Of a DNA stretch of 15,444 nt, positions 1 through 7,638 are shown in pieces. The stretch's first letter is position 1, and each line of letters starts with the position of its first letter. The notes below the pieces were generated by a model. It was not told the origin of the DNA and did no database searches. It worked only from the letters and a program-made list of their open reading frames with translations. Location of the stretch: contig JBHHYR010000081.1 of assembly GCA_046757585.1 (NCBI GenBank), positions 1 through 15,444 on the forward strand, read 5' to 3'. This DNA comes from JBHHYR01 sp046757585 (GTDB lineage Bacteria > Desulfobacterota > Binatia > HRBIN30). The position numbers were made by a program, and so were the translations under genes.

Positions 1-2283
1 AAGTACATCCTCCTCGCCGCGCAGCGTGAAGCGAAGACGAACGATCCGACGGAAGATGACATCTATCCGGTCGGCACCTTGGGTACGGTGGTTCAGCTCT
101 TGCGGTTACCGGATGGGACGGTGAAGGTCCTGGTCGAGGGGAAGACACGCGCACGTGTGCTCCGCTACCTCGATCGGAGCGATTTCTTCTTGGTCGTCGC
201 TGCAGAGATCGAGGAGCGGTACGACAAGACCACGGAGGTCGAAGCCCTCATCCGATCAGTCAACTCCACGTTCGAGAACTACGTCAAGCTGAACAAGAAA
301 ATTCCCCCTGAAATGATCATGTCCGTGGCCTCGATCGATGACGCCGCCCGCCTCGCGGACACCATCGTGGCGCATCTCGGTATCAAGATCGAGGACAAGC
401 AAGCACTGCTCGAGATCACCGACCCAGCTGAACGCCTCGAAAAGGTTCTCGGCTATATGCGCTCGGAGATCGAGATTCTCGAGGTGGAGAAGCGGATCCG
501 GACCCGCGTCAAGAAGCAGATGGAGAAGACACAGAAGGAATACTACCTCAACGAGCAGATGCGCGCGATTCAGAAGGAGCTCGGAGAGAAGGACGAGTTT
601 AAGAACGAGATCCAGGAGCTGGAGGAGAAGATCAAGCAGAAGAAGATGTCCGCGGAGGCGAGGGAGAAGGTCGACAAGGAACTGAAGAAGTTGAAGATGA
701 TGTCGTCGATGTCGGCGGAAGCGACCGTGGTCCGCAATTACATCGACTGGATGATCTCCTTACCGTGGCACGACTATACCGATGAGAAGCTGGATATCAA
801 GGAAGCTGAACAGGTCCTGGAAGCCGATCATTACGGGCTTGATAAGGTGAAGCAGCGAATCCTCGAGTACCTCGCGGTGCAATCGCTCGTCGGGCAGGCC
901 AAGGGTCCGATCCTGTGTCTGGTGGGCCCCCCTGGCGTTGGCAAGACCTCCCTCGGGAAATCCATTGCTCGCGCTACGGGGCGCAAGTTCGTGCGCGTGT
1001 CTCTAGGTGGAGTCCGGGATGAGGCGGAAATACGGGGCCACCGGCGAACGTATATCGGGGCGCTGCCAGGCAAGGTTATTCAGTGCATGAAGAAAGCAGG
1101 ATCGGGGAACCCCGTGTTCCTCTTGGATGAGGTCGACAAGATGTCCACGGACTTCCGGGGTGACCCATCATCGGCCCTGCTGGAGGTCCTGGATCCAGAG
1201 CAGAACGCGACCTTCAACGACCATTACCTCGACGTGGATTACGACCTCTCGAAGGTGATGTTCATCACGACGGCCAACACGCTTGAGCGCATCCCGCGCC
1301 CACTGCAAGACCGCATGGAGATCATTCGCATTGCGGGGTACACGGATGTGGAGAAACTCAACATCGCCAAGCGATACCTGATCACCAAGCAGCGTGAGGC
1401 GAACGGACTGGTCCCGGATAACGTGGAATTGTCCGATAACGCGCTGATGAGCATTATTCAGCACTACACCAAGGAGGCCGGCGTCCGAAATCTCGAGCGT
1501 GAAATCGCTGCGGTGTGCAGAAAGGTTGCGGTCGAGGTGGTCAAGAAGGAGCGCAGTGCTAAGGTGCAGGTGAAGGGAAAGAGCCTCGGCAAGTACCTCG
1601 GTGCCCCACGGTTCCGCGTTGGAAAGGTCGAGGGCGACCACAAGGTTGGTGTCGTGACGGGACTGGCGTGGACGGAACTGGGCGGTGAATTGCTCGCGAC
1701 TGAGGTCACCGTGATGCCAGGCAAGGGCAAGCTCATCATTACGGGGCGGCTTGGTGACGTGATGCAGGAGTCGGCGCAAGCCGCCCTCAGCTATGTGCGC
1801 TCCCGGGCGGATGAACTCGGCCTGGATGTGGACTTCTACCAGCGGGTCGACATCCACATTCATGTACCGGAAGGTGCAATCCCCAAGGATGGACCGTCTG
1901 CGGGCATTACGATGGCGACTTCGCTGGTTTCCGCCCTCACCAGGATACCCGTTCGTTATGACCTCGCCATGACCGGCGAAGTCACGCTGCGGGGGCGTAT
2001 CTTGCCGATCGGGGGCCTCAAGGAAAAAGTGCTGGCCGCGCACCGGGGTGGGATCAAGACGGTCCTCATTCCTGCTGAGAACGAGAAGGATATCAAGGAC
2101 ATTCCTGCCGCCGTCATGAAAACCGTCAGGATCGACCTCGTGGATCACATGGATCAGGTCTTGCGCAAGGCTCTCATTTTGGAAGATCCGGCCGCCTTTC
2201 TCAGAAAGCCAGTGATCTCTGCAGACACCGAACCCCCAGCGTTCGTCGCCCCTCCGGCTGAGCCGGATGTCGTGACACACTGA
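1..2283 (+). CDS. lon: Lon ATP-dependent serine protease (5' partial)
   Basis: Lon degrades misfolded and regulatory proteins in the cytoplasm as a ring-shaped hexamer, using ATP to unfold and thread substrates. The frame is open from base 1, so the gene starts upstream; by comparison with E. coli Lon roughly 40-50 residues are missing, and 760 are visible. Domain order is the LON substrate-binding N-domain (first ~190 visible residues), a Lys/Glu-rich coiled coil (about bases 460-720), the AAA+ module with Walker A GPPGVGKT (925-948) and Walker B VFLLDEVDK (1114-1140), and the S16 protease domain. The catalytic serine is in PKDGPSAG (Ser codon 1897-1899) and the lysine in GGLKEK (Lys codon 2020-2022). 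Both active sites are intact. The proline-rich tail (EPPAFVAPPAEPD) is not conserved. HU follows directly, but behind its own promoter. The TTG at 79 is internal and is not the real start. Identification is certain. Confidence 0.98.
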   Translation, partial: KYILLAAQREAKTNDPTEDDIYPVGTLGTVVQLLRLPDGTVKVLVEGKTRARVLRYLDRSDFFLVVAAEIEERYDKTTEVEALIRSVNSTFENYVKLNKKIPPEMIMSVASIDDAARLADTIVAHLGIKIEDKQALLEITDPAERLEKVLGYMRSEIEILEVEKRIRTRVKKQMEKTQKEYYLNEQMRAIQKELGEKDEFKNEIQELEEKIKQKKMSAEAREKVDKELKKLKMMSSMSAEATVVRNYIDWMISLPWHDYTDEKLDIKEAEQVLEADHYGLDKVKQRILEYLAVQSLVGQAKGPILCLVGPPGVGKTSLGKSIARATGRKFVRVSLGGVRDEAEIRGHRRTYIGALPGKVIQCMKKAGSGNPVFLLDEVDKMSTDFRGDPSSALLEVLDPEQNATFNDHYLDVDYDLSKVMFITTANTLERIPRPLQDRMEIIRIAGYTDVEKLNIAKRYLITKQREANGLVPDNVELSDNALMSIIQHYTKEAGVRNLEREIAAVCRKVAVEVVKKERSAKVQVKGKSLGKYLGAPRFRVGKVEGDHKVGVVTGLAWTELGGELLATEVTVMPGKGKLIITGRLGDVMQESAQAALSYVRSRADELGLDVDFYQRVDIHIHVPEGAIPKDGPSAGITMATSLVSALTRIPVRYDLAMTGEVTLRGRILPIGGLKEKVLAAHRGGIKTVLIPAENEKDIKDIPAAVMKTVRIDLVDHMDQVLRKALILEDPAAFLRKPVISADTEPPAFVAPPAEPDVVTH

Positions 2284-2290
2284 CACTTTG

Positions 2291-2319
2291 TTGACTTCGC
2301 CGGCGGTCGTTGTTATACG
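2291..2319 (+). promoter_or_regulatory. sigma70-type promoter of the HU gene
   Basis: TTGACT at 2291-2296 (5/6 to the -35 consensus) and TATACG at 2314-2319 (4/6 to the -10 consensus) are exactly 17 bp apart. They lie in the 72 bp between the lon stop and the HU start. Transcription would begin near 2326, leaving a leader of about 30 nt with a GGAGAGG Shine-Dalgarno at 2343-2349. HU can therefore be expressed independently of lon. Confidence 0.65.
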
Positions 2320-2355
2320 CCGGTCCGCTGCTACCGCTGGGGGGAGAGGCGTGCC

Positions 2356-2628
2356 ATGACGAAAGCTGAGCTGATCGAATCTGTCGCAAGCAAGGTGGAC
2401 CTGCCGCGGGCCACTGCGGAGCGGGCCGTGAACTCGCTGTTTGACGATATCGTCGTGGCTTTGAAGCGAGGTGACAAGGTGAACGTGTCCGGGTTTGGCA
2501 CTTTCTCCGTCTCTACCCGTAAGGCGCGCACCGGGCGAAATCCAAAGACGGGAGAAAGTATCGAAATTTCCGCTTCACGTGCGGCGAAGTTCAAAGCCGG
2601 CAAGACGCTGAAGGATGCCCTGAACTGA
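2356..2628 (+). CDS. hup: HU/IHF-family nucleoid DNA-binding protein
   Basis: A 90-residue histone-like protein, the standard HU length. HU dimers bind and bend DNA with little sequence preference and help compact the nucleoid. The sequence starts MTKAELIESVA, has the conserved GFGTFSV turn, and carries the DNA-arm signature GRNPKTGESI with the intercalating proline, followed by the C-terminal helix FKAGKTLKDALN. GGAGAGG lies 6 nt before the ATG, so the start is secure. Lon followed by HU is a recurrent order in proteobacteria. Members of this family include HU-alpha, HU-beta and IHF; the exact subtype cannot be decided here, but HU is more likely than IHF from the arm sequence and the bacterial context. 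Confidence 0.95.
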   Translation: MTKAELIESVASKVDLPRATAERAVNSLFDDIVVALKRGDKVNVSGFGTFSVSTRKARTGRNPKTGESIEISASRAAKFKAGKTLKDALN

Positions 2629-2650
2629 GGCGTGGGACTCGTCGGCAGTT

Positions 2651-2722
2651 GGGCGGTTAGCTCAGCGGGAGAGCATCGGCCTTACAAGCCGGGGGTCATC
2701 CGTTCAAATCGGATACCGCCCA
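2651..2722 (+). tRNA. tRNA-Val (anticodon UAC)
   Basis: A complete cloverleaf can be folded by eye. The acceptor stem GGGCGGT (2651-2657) pairs with ACCGCCC (2715-2721), followed by discriminator A at 2722. The D stem is GCTC/GAGC, the anticodon stem TCGGC/GCCGG with one G-U pair, and the loop CTTACAA places anticodon TAC at 2683-2685, reading GUA and other valine codons. The T arm is ATCCG-TTCAAAT-CGGAT. The CCA end is not encoded and must be added by nucleotidyltransferase. No terminator separates it from HU, so it may share HU's transcript. Confidence 0.95.
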
Positions 2723-2822
2723 TTCTTGTGCGCGGGGACCCGGCGCGACGGTGGAATACACGCAAGTGAAGCGAAAGGGGTGGCGACTCAACGAATCAAG
2801 CTCCTGCGGATGTTGCTCTATT

Positions 2823-2901
<79 letters not shown>

Positions 2902-2913
2902 CTTGGTGCGGTA

Positions 2914-2944
2914 CAGAAAACCCCTCCCGAGGAGGGGTTTTCTG
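2914..2944 (+). terminator. Intrinsic terminator after tRNA-Asp
   Basis: A perfect 14-bp inverted repeat (2914-2927 with 2931-2944) encloses a CGA loop. Its GC core is CCCCTCC/GGAGGGG. The outer part has an A4 run upstream and a T4 run downstream, so it could work in either direction, although only the plus-strand unit has obvious need of it. It separates the tRNA unit from rplM-rpsI. Confidence 0.88.
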
Positions 2945-2958
2945 CTGGGCCGGCGGAG

Positions 2959-2964
2959 TATAGT
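2959..2964 (+). promoter_or_regulatory. Possible -10 box for rplM-rpsI
   Basis: TATAGT (5/6 to consensus) lies between the tRNA-Asp terminator and rplM, where a promoter is required. No convincing -35 is seen at 16-18 bp; the region there overlaps the 3' arm of the terminator. If used, transcription would begin near 2971, which argues against translation starting at GTG 2971 or ATG 2974. Confidence 0.4.
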
Positions 2965-2988
2965 AGGTGTGTGATGGCAACCATGACG

Positions 2989-3438
2989 ATGACCACATAC
3001 ATGGCGAAGCGGAAGCAAGCCTTGGCGGCGCGCCGCTGGTATCTGATTGACGCACGGGGCAAGGTGCTGGGGCGCGTTGCGACGCAGATCGCGACCATTC
3101 TTCGTGGCAAGCATAGCCCCCAGTTTACACCGCATCAGGACACTGGCGACTTCGTTGTCGTGATCAATGCGGCGGCGCTCCGGCTGACTGGCAGGAAGCT
3201 TGACACCAAGGTGTACTATCGCCACAGCGGTTACCCTGGTGGTCTTCGCGCCCGGCGGGCTGGGCGCGAGCAGCAGGAACACCCCGATCGCCTGCTTCGC
3301 GAAGCAGTGCGCGGTATGCTTCCAAAAAACCGCCTCGGCCGGCAACTCGTGACCAAGCTCAAAATCTACGCGGGGCACGATCATCCCCACGCGGCACAGC
3401 AACCCGTGCCGTTCTCGCCCTCAGGGAGCGCACCATGA
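2989..3438 (+). CDS. rplM: 50S ribosomal protein L13
   Basis: L13 is an early-assembling 23S rRNA-binding protein of the large subunit. Family hallmarks are present in order: WYLIDARGKVLGR, LRGKHSPQFTPH, DTGDFVVVINA, LTGRK, the YYRHSGYPGG loop, AVRGMLPKN and the C-terminal YAGHDHPHAAQQP. In-frame starts exist at 2971 (GTG) and 2974, 2983, 2989 and 3001 (ATG). I chose 2989 because it matches the usual N-terminal length (149 residues here, 142 in E. coli) and leaves a short leader behind the putative -10; no start has a good Shine-Dalgarno sequence. The stop overlaps the rpsI start (ATGA, 3435-3438), the classic rplM-rpsI pair. Product certain, start uncertain. Confidence 0.95.
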   Translation: MTTYMAKRKQALAARRWYLIDARGKVLGRVATQIATILRGKHSPQFTPHQDTGDFVVVINAAALRLTGRKLDTKVYYRHSGYPGGLRARRAGREQQEHPDRLLREAVRGMLPKNRLGRQLVTKLKIYAGHDHPHAAQQPVPFSPSGSAP

Positions 3439-3833
3439 CAGAGCGAACATCGACCTACGCCGCGACTGGCAAGCGGAAGAGTGCTGTGGCCCGAGTACAC
3501 ATTGTCAGCGGTACCGGAACAATCACGGTGAACGACCGCCCCCTCACCGAGTACTTCGGAAGGCCGACGTCCCGCATGATTATTCTGCAGCCGTTCGGGT
3601 TGACCGAGACGGCAGGGAAGTACGATGTCGTTGCGAACGTTCGAGGTGGAGGTGTGTCAGCTCAGGCGACGGCGATCCGACACGGTATTACGCGCGCGCT
3701 TATAGCAGCGAATGCGGAATACCGGCCAGCGCTGAAGAAGGCGGGCTACGTGACGCGCGACCCGCGAGAGGTCGAACGCAAGAAATACGGCCGCCACAAG
3801 GCGCGTAAACGGCCACAGTACTCAAAACGCTGA
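3435..3833 (+). CDS. rpsI: 30S ribosomal protein S9
   Basis: S9 is a small-subunit head protein whose basic C-terminal tail reaches the P-site tRNA. The 132-residue sequence shows the N-terminal GKRKSAVARV, the core NDRPLTEYFGRP, NVRGGGVSAQA and AIRHGITRALI, and the universal tail ending PQYSKR. It starts inside the rplM stop (ATGA), with CAGGGAG at 3422-3428 as ribosome binding site, so its translation is coupled to L13. It ends only 4 bp from the convergent lptG stop, with no clear terminator between. Confidence 0.98.
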   Translation: MTERTSTYAATGKRKSAVARVHIVSGTGTITVNDRPLTEYFGRPTSRMIILQPFGLTETAGKYDVVANVRGGGVSAQATAIRHGITRALIAANAEYRPALKKAGYVTRDPREVERKKYGRHKARKRPQYSKR

Positions 3834-3837
3834 GGCA

Positions 3838-4938
3838 TCATTCGCTGCCCGCGAAAAGGGCCGTGCCCAGCAGGGCAAAGATGACGTTGGAAGCCCAGGC
3901 CGATACGGCAGCCGGCAGAACGCTGCTGAGGCCGAGCGAGTTGGCGAGCGCCAGCACGACCCAGAAGGCGAACCCGACGACCATGCCGGTTCCGACGATC
4001 GCTGCGACGCTCGGATGTCGCTGCACGCGGCCTGCGAGGGGCACCGCCATCCAGGCTAGCACGAGCGTGGCAAACGGTACCGCGAGCTTCAGGTGGAGAT
4101 CCACCAGGTAGCTTGACGCATCGATTCCCTTGCTGGCGAGCTCTCGGATACGTCGGCGCAACGCCAGATAACTCAGCTCGTCCGGTTCGCGGCGCACTTC
4201 GAGGAAATCGTTGGGTGTTTCGTGGAGGACGAGCTGGTGAGGCCCAAGCCGTCGCGTCACGACGTCACCAGCCGGGTCTGTGGTGCGCTCAAGAGCTCCT
4301 GTGCTTACCCATCCCTCGCGGGTCCATCGCGCTGAAGCAACCTGGATGATGCTCTGGAGGTTGAACGTCGAATCCGTACGGTAGATCGTGAGACCAAACA
4401 ACGTCTGATTATGTGGATCGATATGCTCGATGTTGTAGAATCCGTCCGCACCGTGGTACCAGATTTCCCGCTCGCTCAGAATGCCCCGCTGCGGACGCTT
4501 GCGGATTTCCACGTTGTTCACGTACTGGTACTCCCGGGTGCAATAGGGGACGATTGATTCGTTCCATGCTAGGATTGCCAGGCTGATGAGCGCTGCAACT
4601 CCCAGCAGCGGTAACGCCGTCTGCGCCAAGCTGATCCCGGCGGCGCGAAGAGCAATGATTTCATTGCGGCGCGAGAGCATTCCAAGGCTGAGGAGCATTG
4701 CAGTCAGAACTGCAGCAGGCATGATTTGCGTCAGGATGAGGGGAATCTTGAGGACAAAGTACCGGAATGCCGCGAGCGGGGTAGCATGATTCCTGAGCAG
4801 GATGTCGAGGCGATCGAAAAAGTCGACGACGAGGTAGAGCAGCACGAAGGTCAGCACGGTCGGTACCAAGATGGCTATCAACTCACGTATGACGTAACGG
4901 CTCGTGACCGGAAGCAGTGTACGGCGTGCCAACGGCAT
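3838..4938 (-). CDS. lptG: LPS export ABC transporter permease LptG
   Basis: LptG pairs with LptF as the transmembrane half of the LptB2FG transporter, which extracts lipopolysaccharide from the inner membrane and pushes it across the LptC/A/D bridge. The 366 residues fit the YjgP/YjgQ family (about 360): three N-terminal membrane segments (roughly residues 22-45, 60-85, 105-125), a large periplasmic beta-jellyroll (about 130-270) and three C-terminal membrane segments (about 275-360). The cytoplasmic stretch SRRNEIIALRAAGIS is the family's coupling-helix motif, also present in LptF. Assignment as LptG rather than LptF rests on being the second gene, 4 nt after lptF; the two subunits are homologous and could be swapped. 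Confidence 0.9.
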   Translation of the reverse strand: MPLARRTLLPVTSRYVIRELIAILVPTVLTFVLLYLVVDFFDRLDILLRNHATPLAAFRYFVLKIPLILTQIMPAAVLTAMLLSLGMLSRRNEIIALRAAGISLAQTALPLLGVAALISLAILAWNESIVPYCTREYQYVNNVEIRKRPQRGILSEREIWYHGADGFYNIEHIDPHNQTLFGLTIYRTDSTFNLQSIIQVASARWTREGWVSTGALERTTDPAGDVVTRRLGPHQLVLHETPNDFLEVRREPDELSYLALRRRIRELASKGIDASSYLVDLHLKLAVPFATLVLAWMAVPLAGRVQRHPSVAAIVGTGMVVGFAFWVVLALANSLGLSSVLPAAVSAWASNVIFALLGTALFAGSE

Positions 4939-4942
4939 GGCC

Positions 4943-6130
4943 TCAGCTGGGCCTGGTTCCTGGTAGAGAGGCCCAGCGCATACGGAGCGCGATCAACCAG
5001 TTCTCGATGCCAGCGGCCTGCGTGATATGGCTCTCGCGGGCCGCGCGCACAAACAGGACGAGTGCCAGGAGCGTCAGCGAAATGTTAGGCAACCACATCG
5101 CGAGACCCGCCTGGAGCACGCCACGCTCGCCGAGACTCTGCCCGAGCCGCAGGAGGAGATAGTAGAGGAAGATGATCACCAGGCTCAGGGTAAAGCTGCG
5201 AGAACGCACGGCGCGGGATGGCCGGATACCGAGGGGAATCCCGATGGCTGCAAACGCCAGGCAAGCAAAGGGGATGGAGAATTTCCGCTGCAGCTCCACG
5301 GCCTCGCCGAATGCCGGCTGCCCGGCAGCGTGCTTTGCCGCCATCGCGGCTTGCAGCTCGGGTATAGTCATCTCACTGGGATCCTTGTGGCGCCGCCGCA
5401 AGCTGGCCAGTGCCGTGTCGAGATCGAGCGTGATGTCATAGATGCTAAACTCCGTGCGCTGGTAACTGCGGTCCTGGGGGCGGAAGGCGTGGACGCTTCC
5501 CCCCAAGAGCCGGAGGACGAGCATGTGGAGTGATTCATTTGGGACCAGAATGCCGATCTTTGCGAATATGGTATTATGTTGTACGGGGTCACGCGCGTCG
5601 GAGATGAGGATGCCGTGCAAGGTGTTCCCCGGGGGTTCGATGTGGTCGACGTAGATCACGAGGCCGGAGAAGTCGTCGGTAAAAACCTTCTCCTTAATGC
5701 CAGCGCTGGCCCGCTTCTTGGCGATGTCGTACAACCCGTCGCGCAGCCTGGAGTTGCCCCAGGGGCGCGCGTAGAGCGAGAGACCGAGGGTCACGATCGC
5801 GATTACGGTGGCCAAGAGTGCAACCGGCTGAACGAGCTGGTAGAGGCTGACGCCAGATGATTTCAGGGCGATGATTTCGCTGTCCGAAGACAGACGCCCG
5901 AATGCGACGATGACGCCCAGCAGCAAGGCCATTGGTACCGTGACCTCGAGGAAGGCCGGCAGAATACAGGAAAAGAGCTTGACGACGTCGAGCAAGGGGA
6001 CACCCCGGTTGACCACCATTTCGACCAGCTTGAGGATTCGGGCGATCAGCAGCACGAGTGTGAAGACCGCAAGGCCGAGGCCGAAAGGAGCCAACATCTC
6101 ACGCAGGATGTAGCGATTGATCGTGTGCAC
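4943..6130 (-). CDS. lptF: LPS export ABC transporter permease LptF
   Basis: First gene of the lptFG pair; 395 residues, slightly longer than E. coli LptF (366). It has the six-helix plus periplasmic jellyroll plan: N-terminal helices from about residue 14, the cytoplasmic motif SSDSEIIALKSSGVS, a periplasmic domain (about 125-270) and C-terminal helices beginning near FSIPFACLAFAAIGIPLG. GTG at 6130 is the furthest possible start, because an in-frame TAG stands at 6143-6145. No Shine-Dalgarno sequence is seen in front of it, and the rlmB start lies only 15 bp away on the other strand, so the mRNA may be nearly leaderless. lptB, lptC and lptA are not in this window. Confidence 0.93.
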   Translation of the reverse strand: MHTINRYILREMLAPFGLGLAVFTLVLLIARILKLVEMVVNRGVPLLDVVKLFSCILPAFLEVTVPMALLLGVIVAFGRLSSDSEIIALKSSGVSLYQLVQPVALLATVIAIVTLGLSLYARPWGNSRLRDGLYDIAKKRASAGIKEKVFTDDFSGLVIYVDHIEPPGNTLHGILISDARDPVQHNTIFAKIGILVPNESLHMLVLRLLGGSVHAFRPQDRSYQRTEFSIYDITLDLDTALASLRRRHKDPSEMTIPELQAAMAAKHAAGQPAFGEAVELQRKFSIPFACLAFAAIGIPLGIRPSRAVRSRSFTLSLVIIFLYYLLLRLGQSLGERGVLQAGLAMWLPNISLTLLALVLFVRAARESHITQAAGIENWLIALRMRWASLPGTRPS

Positions 6131-6145
6131 GAGGGGAGGATGCTA

Positions 6146-6958
6146 GTGAAACAGACCCGATTTGTAAATCGACGTCAGCCACCGATCGGACGCCCGCGCC
6201 GCATCTACGGCGTCCATCCGGTGACAGCATGGTTACGTTCGCACCCCCGGCGTCTCGAAGTCGTACACTACGACGGACGGTTCCGCTCCCAATTGGGGGC
6301 AATTCTGGATCTGGCGGCTGCCGCGGGTGTCCCGCGGGAGCCGTGCGCCGGTGATAGGCTCACAAGTCTCGCCGGGACCTCCCGGCATCAGGGGATCGTC
6401 GCGACCGCCGGGGCGTTTCCCTATCTGGACCTGGAAGGGGTGCTGGACGGCCCCGTAACGCCACGCCTCTTGGTTGTGGCCGACCACCTTCAGGACCCCC
6501 ACAACCTTGGCGCGCTACTGAGAACGGCGAACGCTGCCGGCGCCGGTGCCGTCATCACACCGAAGGATGGGGCAGTCGGGGTGACGGCAAGCGTCGAGGC
6601 TGTCGCGGCCGGGGCGGCGGCGCTCGTGCCGGTGTGTCGAGTGACGAACACCGTACGCGCGCTGCGCGCGCTGAAGGCGCGAGGCTACTGGTGCGTCGGG
6701 CTGATGCCGAGAAATGGCCTCAACTTGTACCGTTTCCAAGCGCCGCAACGGGTCGTCGTGGTGGTAGGAGGGGAAACCGGGATGCGGCCACTGCTTGCGA
6801 AACTCTGTGACGTGGGCGTTTCGATTCCGATGCGCGGGCGGGTGGAGTCGCTCAACGCCTCGGTTGCAGCCGCCATCGTACTCTATGAGCTGATCCGACA
6901 GTGGCAGTCCGGAGAGTCCGGAGTAGATCCTATTGTTTCGAACAGCGCCGCGGTGTAA
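6146..6958 (+). CDS. rlmB: 23S rRNA 2'-O-ribose methyltransferase, TrmH/RlmB family
   Basis: SPOUT-class SAM-dependent methyltransferase; RlmB methylates the ribose of G2251 in the 23S P loop. Residues near the N-terminus (RIYGVHPVTAWL) match the substrate-binding domain of RlmB, and RHQGIVA marks its end. The catalytic domain has the knot motifs NLGALLRTANAAGA (catalytic Asn/Arg), VVGGETGMRPL, and SIPMRGRVESLNASVA. GTG at 6146 was chosen because GAGGGGAGG (6131-6139) is 6 nt upstream; the alternatives GTG 6125 and ATG 6140 lie before or directly on that site. The product has 270 residues (E. coli RlmB 243). The gene diverges from lptF and is followed by infC after 45 nt. Another TrmH-family target is possible but RlmB fits best. 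Confidence 0.9.
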   Translation: MKQTRFVNRRQPPIGRPRRIYGVHPVTAWLRSHPRRLEVVHYDGRFRSQLGAILDLAAAAGVPREPCAGDRLTSLAGTSRHQGIVATAGAFPYLDLEGVLDGPVTPRLLVVADHLQDPHNLGALLRTANAAGAGAVITPKDGAVGVTASVEAVAAGAAALVPVCRVTNTVRALRALKARGYWCVGLMPRNGLNLYRFQAPQRVVVVVGGETGMRPLLAKLCDVGVSIPMRGRVESLNASVAAAIVLYELIRQWQSGESGVDPIVSNSAAV

Positions 6959-6963
6959 GGTAG

Positions 6964-6990
6964 CGCCGCTCTCGGTTAGGGAGCACGGCG
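6964..6990 (+). promoter_or_regulatory. Hairpin just upstream of the infC ribosome binding site
   Basis: CGCCG-CTCTC (6964-6973) can pair with GGGAG and CGGCG (6979-6983 and 6986-6990), leaving a GGTTA loop and a two-base CA bulge: ten base pairs including one G-U. It has no T-run, so it is not a terminator, and it ends one base before the Shine-Dalgarno AAAGGAGGT at 6992-7000. It could tune infC translation or mark RNA processing between rlmB and infC. Function inferred only from position. Confidence 0.45.
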
Positions 6991-7003
6991 GAAAGGAGGT
7001 CAT

Positions 7004-7618
7004 TTGGCATTTCGCGGACGAGGCTTTAGACGGTTTGTTCCACCACCCCCAGACCCACACAGGATTAATCGCCGCATACGCAGCCCGCAGGTTCGCCTCG
7101 TGGGAGCGGATGGCACCCAGTATGGCGTCATGTCGACTGAAGAGGCGTTGCGCCGGGCTGAAGAAGCGCAGCTTGATCTGGTCGAGGTCGCACCCACTGC
7201 CGATCCACCAGTGTGCCGTATCCTTGATTACGGCAAGTTCAAGTATCAGCAGCACAAGAAACAAGTGGAAGCGCGCCGCAAGCAGGCAACCACCACGGTC
7301 AAGGAGCTACGCCTGGGATACCGAACTGACATCGGGGATATGCAGCGGCAGATCCAGAAGGCACGTGAGTTTCTGGCAGCAGGCGATCGCGTGAAGTTCG
7401 CTTTACGATTCCGTGGTCGCGAGATGGCCTACCAGAACCTGGGTCGCGAGAAGCTCATGCGGATGTGTAAAGCACTGCAGGACGTGGCGAGTGTCGAGAG
7501 TACGCCTCGCATGGAGGGCCGTTTGATGGGGGTGATCCTGGCTCCCGGCGTGAAGCGAAAGGTCTCCAAACCGCGACGCGAGGAATCACCAAAATCGCTG
7601 GCGAGCGCGGAATCCTGA
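7004..7618 (+). CDS. infC: Translation initiation factor IF-3 (TTG start)
   Basis: IF-3 binds the 30S subunit, prevents premature 50S joining and checks start codon and initiator tRNA. The 204 residues contain the N-terminal domain (INRRIRSPQVRLVGADG, LDLVEVAPTADPPVCRILDYGKFKY), the linker helix rich in Lys/Gln, and the C-terminal domain (VKELRLGYRTDIGDMQ, FLAAGDRVKFALRFRGREM). A 25-residue Lys/Ser-rich tail follows. The only suitable start is TTG 7004, 3 nt after a perfect AAAGGAGGT; the next in-frame ATG is at 7130, inside the domain. Rare infC start codons are a known autoregulatory device, because IF-3 rejects non-AUG starts. The usual partners rpmI and rplT do not follow; purN converges 20 bp downstream. 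Confidence 0.95.
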   Translation: MAFRGRGFRRFVPPPPDPHRINRRIRSPQVRLVGADGTQYGVMSTEEALRRAEEAQLDLVEVAPTADPPVCRILDYGKFKYQQHKKQVEARRKQATTTVKELRLGYRTDIGDMQRQIQKAREFLAAGDRVKFALRFRGREMAYQNLGREKLMRMCKALQDVASVESTPRMEGRLMGVILAPGVKRKVSKPRREESPKSLASAES

Positions 7619-7638
7619 GTGCCCCGTCGCCAGGGCGC

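Noticed and set aside
1168..2286. Long minus-strand open frame (372 codons) opposite lon
   Set aside because: It is a shadow of GC-rich lon codons; the translation resembles no family and lon itself is certain.
3834..3870. Terminator between convergent rpsI and lptG
   Set aside because: Short complementary bits exist inside the lptG end, but no stem followed by a T-run is found.
7002..7004. ATT start for infC as in E. coli
   Set aside because: ATT 7002 is out of frame with the IF-3 reading frame; TTG 7004 is in frame.
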